Assembly: GCA_001692895.1 (NCBI GenBank)
Contig: KV748185.1
Span: 2,573,612 to 2,637,611 of the forward strand
Length of the DNA stretch: 64,000 bases
Reading direction: 5' to 3'
From: Cenococcum geophilum 1.58
Lineage: Eukaryota; Ascomycota; Dothideomycetes; Gloniales; Gloniaceae
A program made the position numbers and the translations under genes. The notes below the pieces were generated by a model. The model was not told where the DNA came from. It searched no databases and worked only from the letters and a program-made list of their open reading frames with translations. Every line of letters begins with the position of its first letter. Within the stretch, counting starts at the first letter, position 1. Positions 44,246 to 55,559 of this stretch are shown one piece after another.

Positions 44246-44799
44246 TTTACTAGCATTTCATTTTACTTTCCTACCATTTTAGCATTTTTTTAGCATTTCC
44301 AGCATTTCCTAGCATTTAGCTGCTAAATGCGGCATTTATAATTAAGTGTTAGTATTTAGCTACTAAGTGCTAACTATAAGATTACTAAGCATATATAAAA
44401 GTATAATTTTTATAATTTTAATATTTTATATACGCTTTATTAATATTACTAAGCATATAAAAAAGTATAATTTTTATAAAATTAATATTATTAATAAAAA
44501 TAATATATTTTATATTTTATATATATTTTATTAATATTAGTAAGCATAGGGGGCAGGGCGGTATTATAAAAAAATTTACTAATATCTTAAATTAGGTTTA
44601 TACTAATTAAGTAATTTTAGCATTTAGCCGCATTTAGTTGCATTTTGTAGCTATATACTATACCGCTAATAATAATACTATAATTTACGGCTAAACGCTG
44701 CCTTAATAATAAAAGTGCTATAAGCTGCAACTTAATGCTCTTTTAGAAATAATAATACTAGAAATATTTTAGTTAACTAAGTTTATTATATACGCTATA
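44246..44799. other. AGCATTT-rich spacer flanking the helicase relic
   Basis: It holds many short TAGCATTT/GCATTT units (about 44262-44345 and 44618-44645), two AAAAAATTTACTA boxes (44251 and 44570) and AT-rich filler. Similar GCATTTT units recur at 49965-50010 on the other side of the helicase relic. It may be terminal sequence of an element carrying that gene; no target duplication is visible. Confidence 0.4.
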
Positions 44800-47700
44800 C
44801 TACTACCTATAAGTTACTAGAAGATACGTCCCTTAGCCCACGTATACGCCACTATATAATTATAATAGGTTTCGCTATATAGTGGCTATATATAGTATTC
44901 GGAACTATCTATAGTTCTATTATACTCTTACAATTATTACTAGTATTAGATAGTCTTAGTGTCTTCCTTTTTACCTTAACCTACTTTTAAGCTTAAATTA
45001 GCCTTCTCCTTATATACTAACTTATGCAGTAATAACGTAAATTTAGTTAACTTTAATATCCTCTACTTAATACTTAACTTCTAATTAGCTATAATAGTAC
45101 TATAGCAGATAGGCTTTGTCTGTCCTTATTAATCTATCTAAGTAAATAGTTACTTTACCTCTAAGAGCTTATGGCTTAGCTTAACTATAATAATATAATT
45201 TGCGCGCTATAGGTTAATAAACAACCTAATTAATGCGAAGGTGTAAAGTAGGATTTACTTAAAGTCATTAGTATTAAAGGTTTGCCTAGCCTTAGCCTTT
45301 TTAATATTAGATATACTGGCTGTATAGCAGAGTACCTTATCTTTACCGTATTATTTATATAGCCTATTAAACCAACAAGCTAGTATAAGAGGTAAATAAG
45401 TAGTAATAATCTTATACGCTAAACCATCCGTTTATTTTTTGATATAAATATAATTATAAATTTTTTTTGCTTAAAAGAACTTTGTATTCTGTTAAAAATA
45501 GCGGTTAAGTATATTAGTAAACTCCTTACTAAGTAGGTTAGTAGTCTACTTAGCGATAATTAGGTCCTTAAGTATACAACTTTAAGTTTTTAGGCGTTTA
45601 TTATTAGACTTATTAGACTTAATTATAATAGGGGCATGCTAGTCCCAGTATTAGACAACCTAGGCTATACTTACTACCGTTTTCGCGTTAGTATATAACT
45701 CGGCTTAGGTAAGTTTTGGTATCTTAGGTTTAGTATTTAAATCGCTACTATCTTCCTCCTATATAGCTAGAAGTTCCTTATATTAGTACCTCTACTCTAT
45801 CCTTACTTAGTCCTCTATAGCTATAATTATAGCCACCTCAGTATTATTAGGGTTGGCCTATAATATAACTAATTTAAGATAGCTATTCTTTAGGATAAGC
45901 TTTTACTGGTTAAACTAAAGTGTTAACTCCCCTCTACGTATCTAAAACGTTAAAATAACTATATAGAAAAATATAGCCAGTTCACTAAATTTCTTATCTG
46001 CTATTGCTCTAGATAGGTTAGTCTTTACATCCTTATAGAGACGGTTAAATTCCTTCTTCTTTAGCTAGATGTTTTCTTCTTTAAGCTTAAGCAGTACTTT
46101 AAACTCTGTTCCCTTTAGCTTATTTACTTCTTCCTACTTAGGCCTCTTTAATCCTACTATAATAAACCGCATTAGTTACATTGGGTTCCTATTATTAGGC
46201 ATACTAAATACACCCTATATAGTAGGGCTGCAATTATACGCGATATAGTACTCCTTAACTATATCCTTAATAAATGATATTAAGACTCTACCGGTCGCCT
46301 TTAGGTGGTATTTATCCTAAAGGATACGCCCAACCTATATTACACTCTTTAATTTTTAATATAATTTAGGGGTTTTGCCCTTTAGGTGTTTCTATATACT
46401 AGTTTATATAGTAATAAACCCGTATATTAGTTGTGTGGTAATATAATTTTATATAGTAATTAGAAGGAATTAGGTTAAGTATCTCAGCGCTAATAGTTCC
46501 GTTATATTAGGGGTAGAGTAATAATTATTCTTAAACCTAGCTTTACCCTATAGGTATAATAGGAGAGTCTTACCAACCAGATATATGTTATTATTATTCT
46601 CCTATTATTCCTCATTGGTCCACTTAAGAGCCTTATAGATTTACGGCCATTTATCCTTTTTTAGTTTACTAAATATCTTAACTTTATTATAGCTAGGGGC
46701 GAGAATTATAATCTAGGGCGGGTTAGGGCGCTTTATAATCGCGCCGTCTTATAATATTGCACTTACGTCCTTTAGGAATCCTAGCAGGCCTAAGGTCGGT
46801 ATAAGGATAACTAAGCAGCCTTACTATAGGTCTATAGGGTATAGCTTCTTAAAGTTGTCTTTACAGTAGTATATAATTAGCTACTTTACTACCTATAGGC
46901 ATTTTATATCCGGCGGATATATCTTAGGTAGGTAGCGGGCTATATTCCTAGCAGCTTGGGCCTCTTAAACGTCCATTACATTCTAATAATAAAAGTAGTT
47001 TATTAGCCATTAAGTAATCATTTATATAGTCTTACCCGCGCTAGGTTCGTCTATATAAATACTACCTCCTTTAATTGTCCTCTCTTGCTTAAATGCCTAA
47101 GCTATATATACTACTTAGTATAGGCTAAATTTAAAGCCTAATACGAGGCCCTAATTAAGGAGTTCGATTAGGGTGGTTTTAAAAAGTACTTTTAATAAGA
47201 TAAGTAGGAAATACTCTAGAGTAAGTAGAAGATCTGCCTCTATTACGTACGCTAGTATACTATTTAGGTTGTTCTTTCTAGCCTTATAGAGTTGGGCTAA
47301 GAAAGATTACTAGTTAAGCTCTTCCTCCATATCTATACCTTGGTCATTATTATTAACTAAATCCTTATCTTAGTTGTTATTATTAACTAAATCCTTATCT
47401 TAGTCGTTATTATTAACTAAATCTTTATCTTTATCTCTACTCTCCGCGTCCTTAAAGTTAGTATAATATAAGAACTGATTATTGTATCTACTAGCACGTT
47501 GCGGCAATTTACTATCCTTTACGGTAATATCTTAAAGGGTATTAATAGTTGGCGATGCGGCAATAGGGTCGTCTATTATATTATTAGGCTAGTATATACC
47601 TTTAGGTTCGGTAATAGGTTGCGGCAATTTACTATTATCTACGGCAATTTCTCTGGTACCGCTGTTACTTACTAATATAGGCTTATAGGCAGATGGGTTA

Positions 47701-48548
47701 CGTCTTCCCTTTACTAATCGCCTTCTGCGCATAACCGGCTTATTATTACTATTTTTCGTAAGGGTATCTACCGCTAATTCTACTTAAGGGCGTTTCTTAC
47801 TTCTATTTAGGTTAGCCTTATAACTATTTAACTTTTTAGGTACGGCTAGCTTACTTTTATTATCCTTTGCCAGAGCACTTATTGCTAATCTTAGTTAAGG
47901 CTACTTATTATATTTACTTAATTTAGTCTTCCTATTATCCGATTTCTTATATCTAATAGGCTTGCCCTTACTATCTTCCTTAGAGCTATATACTGCTAAT
48001 CCTAATTAACTCTACTTCTTACCTTTTCCTAGTTTGCTTTTACCGCTAGCCTTATATAGCATTAGGACTTGCTAGCTATCTTTTACGCTATATCTATTAC
48101 GTCTAGGCGCCTCGGATTCGATAGCTAGCGGTACATTATTAGTAGTAGTAACTTAGGAGTTTAAGCTGGGAGGTGAGAGTAATACTATAAGTATAGCCTC
48201 CTTCGTGCTATTTCTTGCTATTTCGCTAAGAGCTGTAATAAGTATGCCCTCTAACTGTATTGCGAGGTTTTTATATCTCTACGGTAATATATAGATATTC
48301 TTTTCGGGCGGACCGTTAATGTTAAGCTCTATATAGGCTTATAGTTCCTCTTATAGCTTACCTAGAGCTATATATAGGTTTCCGCTTATTAGATATAAGA
48401 CTTAAACTACCTTAACTATTAACCTACCCATTAAGCCTATAGATTAAATTTTAATCTTAATATCTCCTATATTAATTGCGTTGCTTACCGCTAATATTAC
48501 TAGCTAAGGCGAAGGGATACCGTATAGTGGGGTTGTGGTAACGTCCAT
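44800..48548 (-). pseudogene. SNF2-type helicase relic, about 1,200 codons
   Basis: The minus-strand reading starts at ATG 48548 (MDVTTTPLYGIPSPQLVIL) with a long charged, low-complexity N-terminus that includes three 30-bp tandem units encoding NNND(Q/stop)DKDLV (about 47335-47425). The helicase begins near 47065 with motif I, GGSIYIDEPSAGKTI. The C-terminal lobe shows FNTNDFK, YTFALIRLFINLQRANYIII near 45225-45165 and a motif VI-like FTQID(stop)QGQTKP near 45150-45113. SNF2 proteins are ATP-driven DNA translocases that remodel chromatin. Stops sit at Gln/Trp positions as in the neighbouring transposons. Whether this is a captured host gene or the core gene of a mobile element is unknown. 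Confidence 0.65.
47335..47425 (-). repeat. 30-bp tandem repeat inside the helicase relic
   Basis: Three head-to-tail units of ATTATTAACTAAATCCTTAT plus CTTAGTCGTT. On the coding strand each specifies Asn-rich, Asp-Lys-Asp-Leu-Val text, with one TAG (from CAG) per unit. Confidence 0.8.
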
Positions 48549-50010
48549 AGGCTATATTATATACAGTAGCTAAGGTAGCGTTATCTTATTTTATGCTTTG
48601 GTCTTTAGGGGTAATATATATTTACGTAAAGCGTACCTACTCTTAGAAGTACTTAGTACCCTCCTTACGTAATTAGAATAAGTACTTCCTATAATTTTTA
48701 GGATTACCTACAGTTTCTAATCCAGTAAAGCATTAGTAAATTACGGGAGTTACTTATAAAACTCCTTAATGTGCCCTTCTTTTATTATTATAGAGTTGCC
48801 GCAATATATTATATACTTAGGCTTAACTTTAATTGCAATATCTTTAACCGTCTCTTTTAGTCTATTATAGTTTTTAATGCTTATTCTAAAGCCTTAGGTA
48901 ATGTCCATATCTTTAGTTAGCTTTAGGTTCGCCTTATACCACACATCCGGCTTTGCCTATATTTATGTTATTATTAAGTTACTTATTTAGTTAGGTATAT
49001 ATAATATTACGGTATATATTAAGTAGAAGGTAGCTATTAAAGTAAAAGGGCTTTATATGGTAGCTAGCTACCGCTACACTAGTATAACTCTAGTGTTAAA
49101 CGTAGTTAGAGGTTAGTTATAGGAGAGATAGAAGGTAGGGTAAGTAAAGTTAATTAAAAAGAGGTAAAGAGGTAAATCTTATAATTGCCCGTACGTGCCC
49201 GCATAGAGGTAAAATTAGCTATAGTTTACTGCTATTAGTTAGGGTAAATACGGCTAGACTTAGTACTATATAGTTAAATAAGGGCATAATTATATAACTT
49301 ATAGGGACTACCTTACCTAGCCTATTTAGGGCTAGGTGGCGGTCTAATACCGCTAAACTTTTATAGTTTTTAATGCGAGCGATTTATTAAGTGCCTGTAA
49401 AGGGGTAACTAGTTATTACGGTATAGTAGAATATAGGAGGTTATAGGAGTTACTATATTTCTTATTATTATATAGAGTTAGTATATATACGCGCCGCTAA
49501 AGTTAGAGGGCTAGCTTGCGTCTATATATATAGGCTCTATTATTATAAAGTGTTTGCTATATAATAAGTAGTATTTCTAGTAGACGGTAATATATTACAC
49601 TTATTATAGGCGTTACTATATTTCTTATTATTGTACAAAGTTAGTAGATATACGCGCTATTAGAGTTAAAGGGCTAGCCTACGTCTATATATGCAGACTC
49701 TATTACAATAAAGTGCTTAGTATATAATAGGTAGTACTTCTAGTAGACAGCGATATATTATACTTACTTTATAATTACTAGTGTTATTATTACACTATAT
49801 AGCACTTAAGGGCCTGCTAGATAAGTCTATCTAGAATAATAATTATCTAGTATATAGGATTTATGTCTATGCATAAATATCTAGTACTTATTTAAATATA
49901 TATCTACTACAAAAGGTAGTAGGAGGTTTTATATCTTATATTATAAGTTTATATAATTAATAGTATTTTGCGGTATTTTGCGGCATTTTAAGGCATTTTA
50001 GGATAGTAGA
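48549..50010. other. Upstream flank of the helicase relic, with 163-bp tandem repeat
   Basis: 48549-49100 is AT-rich with no motif. 49450-49612 and 49613-49775 are two adjacent copies of a 163-bp unit (TTACTATATTTCTTATTATT ... TATATTAYACTTA). The two units differ by scattered transitions. GCATTTT units end the segment at 49965-50010. Confidence 0.55.
49450..49775. repeat. 163-bp tandem duplication
   Basis: Unit 1 is 49450-49612 and unit 2 is 49613-49775, the period measured from the shared start TTACTATATTTC. It looks like a local duplication or promoter-type repeat upstream of the helicase relic. No coding capacity. Confidence 0.8.
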
Positions 50011-51639
50011 TATATTATATATACTAGCATCCAGCCGCTTAGCAATATTAACTTATCTCGCTATTTATCTATTTGGTATTATATAAAAGGTTAGTATTCT
50101 ACTATAGTATTTATTATATTAGAGTCTCTTAAATTTAATATCTTTATTTTAGATCTATCTAGAACTATATATAGTTTTATAATATCCTACTCCCCACCTA
50201 GTACTCTAGTAAAAGATTATTTAATTAATAATACCTTTTCTCTTACTAATTAAGGGAGGAAAAGACTTATACTTTCTAGTAGTAGTAGGCTATACTTATT
50301 AGTAATATTTTTAACAGATTACGGTATTTAAGTTTCCGTTTACCTATAATATAATTAGCCTGCCTATAGTAAAGTGCTTTTACTTTACTACTTAGTTCTT
50401 TTTTCCCTTACCCTTTTATACGTCTATATACTTGCATTATAAACTATAAGAGCTTAATAGTGCTAGACTATCGCCTAGCCTATATTAAGAGATAGGCTAA
50501 ATAGAGTAGTCCCCGTAACTTATACTATACCGCGTCTTCCTCTATAGGTTAGTTTCGTTACTATAGATTTACCCTTATATACGTTTAACTTATAGAGTAT
50601 ATAACCGTATACTTTACCACTAAGGCCTTACTTATATAATTTTATTAGGGCGCGCCTTATTTTCTTACCTTTACTAGTTAACCTAACTCTACTAACTACC
50701 TACCCTTACTCCTACCCTATTAGTATCTACCTCTATAACTAGTGCCTTTACAAATCTATTTAAGCTATAGAGCCTTATAACGTAGTAAGTTAGCTACTTT
50801 ATCTTCGGCCTTAGCTATATAATAGAGAATTTATATTTACTAATACGTTTATATAGACCACCGCTTAATATAGCCTACTACTAAAATAGACCTACCTACT
50901 AATTATTTTATAACTCGCGACGTTAACTATATCTGTGACTATAAAAAGGTCGCTAAGAGCGTTATAGTTTTTAAGCTTACCTTAACTGTAGTAACTATGG
51001 GCTCTAGTATCTTATAAGGCAATAGTAAGGGCCCTATACTTAATAAGCCTCTTCTTCTAGAGCTTGGCAGTTTATACCTCTTAGCTAATAACACTCTAAA
51101 ATGCTATCTCTATCTATCTACCGGCTATATACGCGCTAATTATCCTCTTAAAAAAGCTTCTTAACTTTATCGCAGCTATAGTAAGGCCGGTTATCTTAAA
51201 GCTAACTACCTTAACCCTAAATATAATAATTATGGGGAAGCCGGTTATCTTAAGAGCAACTATTTTAGTATAATATGTAACTAATATAGTGCTATAGGCT
51301 ATAGAAAGCAAGACTGTCCCTAGCTATTAGGTAAGAAAAAGCAGATTTACCTAAACTATAGCTCCCTAGACTATTAAACTGTCTTCTATAGTTAGGTATA
51401 TAAGAACTACAAAGTTATAGGGTATAATATTAATGATTATATAAGTGGACCTACTTTAATTTAGGTAATAGACGCCGTAACCGCTTCGGGTAAGGTAGAT
51501 ACACTAGGTGCTACCGCTTTAAGTATAGCTACTACCTCTTTATTGCCTAAACCTTTTAATATAGCTGGCTTCTATCCGGTAGCGGATAGCCTAATAGATA
51601 ATCTAAATACCTATATAGAGGATAGTGCCCGCAAAGCCC
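50011..51639. other. Unassigned degenerate segment
   Basis: Several frames stay open for 40-65 codons, for example minus 51114-51311 and the opposite frame across the same stretch. A short near-repeat GGCCGGTTATCTTAA / AGCCGGTTATCTTAA occurs at about 51184 and 51240. From about 51470 plus-strand text reads DAVTASGKVDTLGATALSIA, coding-like but not recognised. Possibly the N-terminal part of a decayed retroelement Gag. Confidence 0.3.
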
Positions 51640-54060
51640 TACTGTACGCGTCCACGTCGCCGCGGGTAGAAACATCATCGGGAAATCATTCCTTATAATG
51701 GCTAAGTGCAGAGGCAATAGAGGAGAGCCGTCGCAGCGCGCGCAGCGCGCTGGTGTTGCGACTCTGTGGTATTAAGCCTACGACGCGTATATCGCCCTTA
51801 ACAACACTAGGAGTCCTACTGCCCCCGCTTAGGGCTCCTGCCATACCATCCAGGGGGGCCATTAAGGGAAACTGGGATACGAAAACCGCCCGACGTACAA
51901 CTACCTAGCTCGCAGCCAGGCCCGAAACTGGCCTTATTTAGCTAGTTAATATAGACGCGCCCTAGGCGTACGATAGGACACCCTTAGGCTTGCACTAGCT
52001 CTAAGACTAAGAGGATATGGCAAGGGCGTAGGGAACCTCTTTTTATAAGAACTTGTTAAGGTTAACGCGTCGCAGATACTTTATATAAAACTTATTAAGG
52101 CCCTAAGGCCACCGCAAAGAACTTATTAAGGCCCTACCTAGAGAACTTATTAAGGCCCTTCTATAAGGGCCTATTTGGTATCTGGTACACCCAGGTAACT
52201 TAAAAAAGGGTCTTAATAGGCATAGTGCGCGCGACCTAGACGACGGCGACGCGCCGGCAACGTAATGGCAACGCAATAGCGACCGGACGGCAACCAGACA
52301 GCTTAATAAGGTGGAAACACGGGTAAAGCTCTAGGCAGCGGAAACACAGGCCAGCTTCAACGGCCCCATAGCGTTTGACTTATAGTTAACTCACGGTCGA
52401 CTTACGGTTGACTTATAGGCGACTTATAGGAGGGTCTTAATAGGCGTAGTACACGCAACCTAATGCGTATATACACAAGGCGACTCATAAAAGGGTCTTA
52501 ATAGGCGTGGTGTACGTAACCTAATACATATATATAGGGGAGGCTGCAGGGGAAACACAGGCTAGTTGGACGAGGACTTAACAGTTAGAGACATAGGCCA
52601 GCTTATAAAAAGGGGGGACACAAGCTTAGTTAGTAGGAGGGGGGAAAGTAGGTCGCCCGGTGCGGGACCTGGTCTCTATGGCCCCCCTCCTATAAGATAC
52701 AGTCGGCCTATTATAAGGAGACTCTTATAGGCAACGCGAAACGGGAACTAGTAGTATATAGGGTGTTGCGCCCCTATATTACTACTGGCTTCCTATAGGG
52801 CGTAGTACGTAGTAGCTACTGCTAGCTCTAAGGACCTTATCCCTTAACTAGGCTCTAACCTTTAGTACACCTAGTAAGCAGGCAGGATTATACCCTAGCT
52901 AGAGAGACTACTATATAGCTTAAGAGAACGGATGCGCGTGTCGGTATATTAATAGACGGAACCGTTCGCCTCTAGGGCGGCTCGCCGGTAAGATATGCTT
53001 AAGAAGCAAACAGGAGTTACTTAGGCGGGAGAGGCAGTGGCTCGGCCTTATCCGTAGAAGGTATACCCAACTATATTATAGGATGCAGCTATAACGCCTC
53101 CATAGGATTACGTTAGTAGGCGCGAAGATAGGAGTTACAACCCCTAAAAACAGCAGCTTATGCCCACGCCGGCGGAAATAATAAAGAAGGCATAAAACTA
53201 GAGGCTATAGAAGGCTCCTAAGCCATACAAAAGCGTACTAACTCTAGGAGGAAACTCTTATACAGACTACTGGGGGGTAGACTAATACTCGGGTAATACC
53301 GTTATAAGATATCCAAAAGAACTGGTAAAATTCCCCGCAATTGGTGGTAGCAGCCAACTGCTTATAGTTTGGGACCAAAGCACTAAAAAACTGGGGTAGA
53401 GGCCTGGATAAGTAGGTATATTAAACTCTACTATATTACTAGCTAATATATAACTACCTGCCTAACCCCTAGGGCGATCGCCCGCGGAGTATACGGTCAC
53501 TCGCCGTCTTACTACCAAATACTACCTAGCAGCCTAGATTACGACCCACGGTTTTCCCCATTATCTTCTTTCGACGGAGTGGTGACCCTTAGGAAGGGCC
53601 TAGCTAGGGCCTAGGCATAAAAGATACCCAAATACAACATATCCCGCTCGCTTATTAGTATTATAGTGGTTAGAACAGATGAATCCCCCTTACGCCTTTA
53701 GTAGCTCTAGGGGGGGGGAGGCAAGGCGTATATAGCAACGTAATAGTTATAGGAGATAGCATACAGGGGGTGGTTAAGATATGGGAAACGACCGTACGGC
53801 AATTAATTAGCAAGGCCTAGCTGGGACGTAGTAAACCCTAGCTTTAGATAAGCTAGAGAAGGAAGCAGTGGTTCCTAAGGAGTTCGAATATCCAAGGAAG
53901 ACAGGACGTAGCCGTAGGCCCGCAGGGCCGCCGCTACGGACAGACATAGCAAATCGGGGTTTTTCATCCTACTGAGGTGGCTTATAGGGTTTTTCCTCCC
54001 CCCCAGCAGCAAGGGTTTTTTCCCGTCAATATTACTTTTCCCTTGTATATGGAGTAGTCT
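51640..54060. other. GC-richer island with short direct repeats, no recognised gene
   Basis: It stands out from the AT-rich surroundings (CpG-rich, for example the GCGCGCGCAGCGCGC run near 51737). Direct repeats: AACTTATTAAGGCCCT occurs three to four times at 52088-52160, and GGGTCTTAATAGGCRTRGTR occurs at about 52208, 52433 and 52494, each followed by an AACCTAATR-like tail. G/C homopolymers lie at 53709-53718 and 53998-54005. No frame gives a protein family I know. It could be the untranslated or LTR part of a large element, or a non-TE segment. Confidence 0.4.
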
Positions 54061-54275
54061 GCGTAGGGCTAGATAGCATCCGTATTAGACGTTAATTAAA
54101 GAACAATTATTATTATTATTATATAGAGGATAGTAATTCTATAATAGCCAAACCTTTAAATATACTCTAGCTTCTAAACAACAACTACCTTATAGTTTAG
54201 TTTGTTATATAAATTATTAAAGAGTATATTATAGTATATGGCATTACGTTCTAGGTGTCTTACAAAACCAATAAA

Positions 54276-55068
54276 ATGCCTACTTATTATTTATATAAGA
54301 TGGCGTCTATCCAATTTATAAATGCTAATATCGCTAGCGACGTTAAGGTTAACACTGCTAATGCTGCTTCTCTGGTTACTTAACAACTATTATATCTAAC
54401 CACGCTTAAGCATTTTACTAGCATTCTCCCACAAGATACTATAACCCTATAACTTTACTATATTAGGTTTGTTGTCGCCTCTAATAAATTTATACTAGGT
54501 ACGCGCATATTACTTAGCGAGTACTTCTTTATTAATAGGGACTTTGGCTTATTTATACCGCAAATCCATAAAGCTTAAGATATACTATTAAATAGTTCTA
54601 TAGTTGTTATCTACTTCTTTACACTAGGTACTAAATAGCTTAATAGTTATATTGTAAGCCTAAACATAAGCCTATAACAGCAGAGCGTTAATAATCCTTT
54701 AGGTTACTAGTAGAAGAACCGTAATATAAATATCTAGCTTAGTATATAGCTCTTAATAAAGGACCGACTATCGTATAAAATCCCCGTAAGGTATTAGTTT
54801 AATAGCGTTCTTAAGTATTTTATAGTCTAGTTCTATACCGCAGTTATAAGCCTTAAGGCCATTAATTAGAACCCCTAGGTACCTACTATTATTTATCTTA
54901 TTACCTTTTTAGGTAGCGCAGATTAAGTCTACTATACTACTATCTAGATAGTTAATAGTCTTACCCTTTATACTAACTCTATTATTAATATCTTATTCCT
55001 AGATAAAGACGTAGATAGTGTTATAGTGCTACAATGAAGTAGACTAAATAACTACGTTATAGTATAAA
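54276..55068 (+). pseudogene. Relic ORF of unknown family
   Basis: One plus-strand frame from ATG 54276 (second Met at 54300, MASIQFINANIASDVKVNTA) can be followed to a stop near 55068, about 260 codons. About ten TAG/TAA codons interrupt it, at places that fit Gln/Trp. Readable text such as LYYIRFVVASNKFILGTRIL (54448-54510) and YQFNSVLKYFIVQFYTAVIS (54800-54860) looks like a real folded protein, but I do not recognise it. A structural/Gag-like protein is one possibility. The downstream strand-opposite frame (55044-55238) has no support. Confidence 0.5.
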
Positions 55069-55389
55069 GAGGGGAAGAAGGTGGAAAGGGGGTATTGTAT
55101 ATAAATAGTAGGGCCGGCCGCTAAGTCACTAGTAGTGGGCCAGCCAATAGTAGGAAATAGTATAAGACAGTATGAAACAGTATGCGTCAGGTTAGTGCCG
55201 TAATAGTACTCCTCTCCCCTAGATAGTTTGGTCCCCAAACTAAATAGATAACTTAAAAAATAGGCAGTATATAGGGTTGCCTATTTTTTACCGCAAAGAT
55301 ATTAGTTCTACTCACCGCCCTTAACTAAGCTAATGGCGATTTTCTATGCCGGGTATAGAAAATCCTAATTAGTTAGTTTAGTGAGTAAG
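55069..55389. other. Spacer with 27-bp palindrome
   Basis: It includes a near-perfect AAAAAATAGGCAGTATA...GGTTGCCTATTTTTT inverted repeat (about 55255-55290). At 55338-55364 there is a copy of the GATTTTCTATGCC / GGTATAGAAAATC palindrome also present at 29802-29828 and, decayed, near 39407-39434. Probably the 3' untranslated/LTR side of the minus-strand chromovirus. Confidence 0.45.
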
Positions 55390-55559
55390 GTTAGCAGAAC
55401 TCTATACCGCTACCCAAATTGGTCCGCGTGGCGTTTCTTAGCAAGAATTTGGCCAATTAGATAACTTTAACCGCTAGTTAAAGTTCCATAACATCTCAAC
55501 CACCACAAATTTTAATACGGTGGTTGGCCGTAACCTTAGCGTAACTTTTCCTTATCTTA

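Noticed and set aside
51640-54060. rDNA spacer or ribosomal RNA as the explanation of the GC-richer island
   Set aside because: No stretch matches conserved rRNA cores that I can recognise, and the direct repeats are short and irregular.
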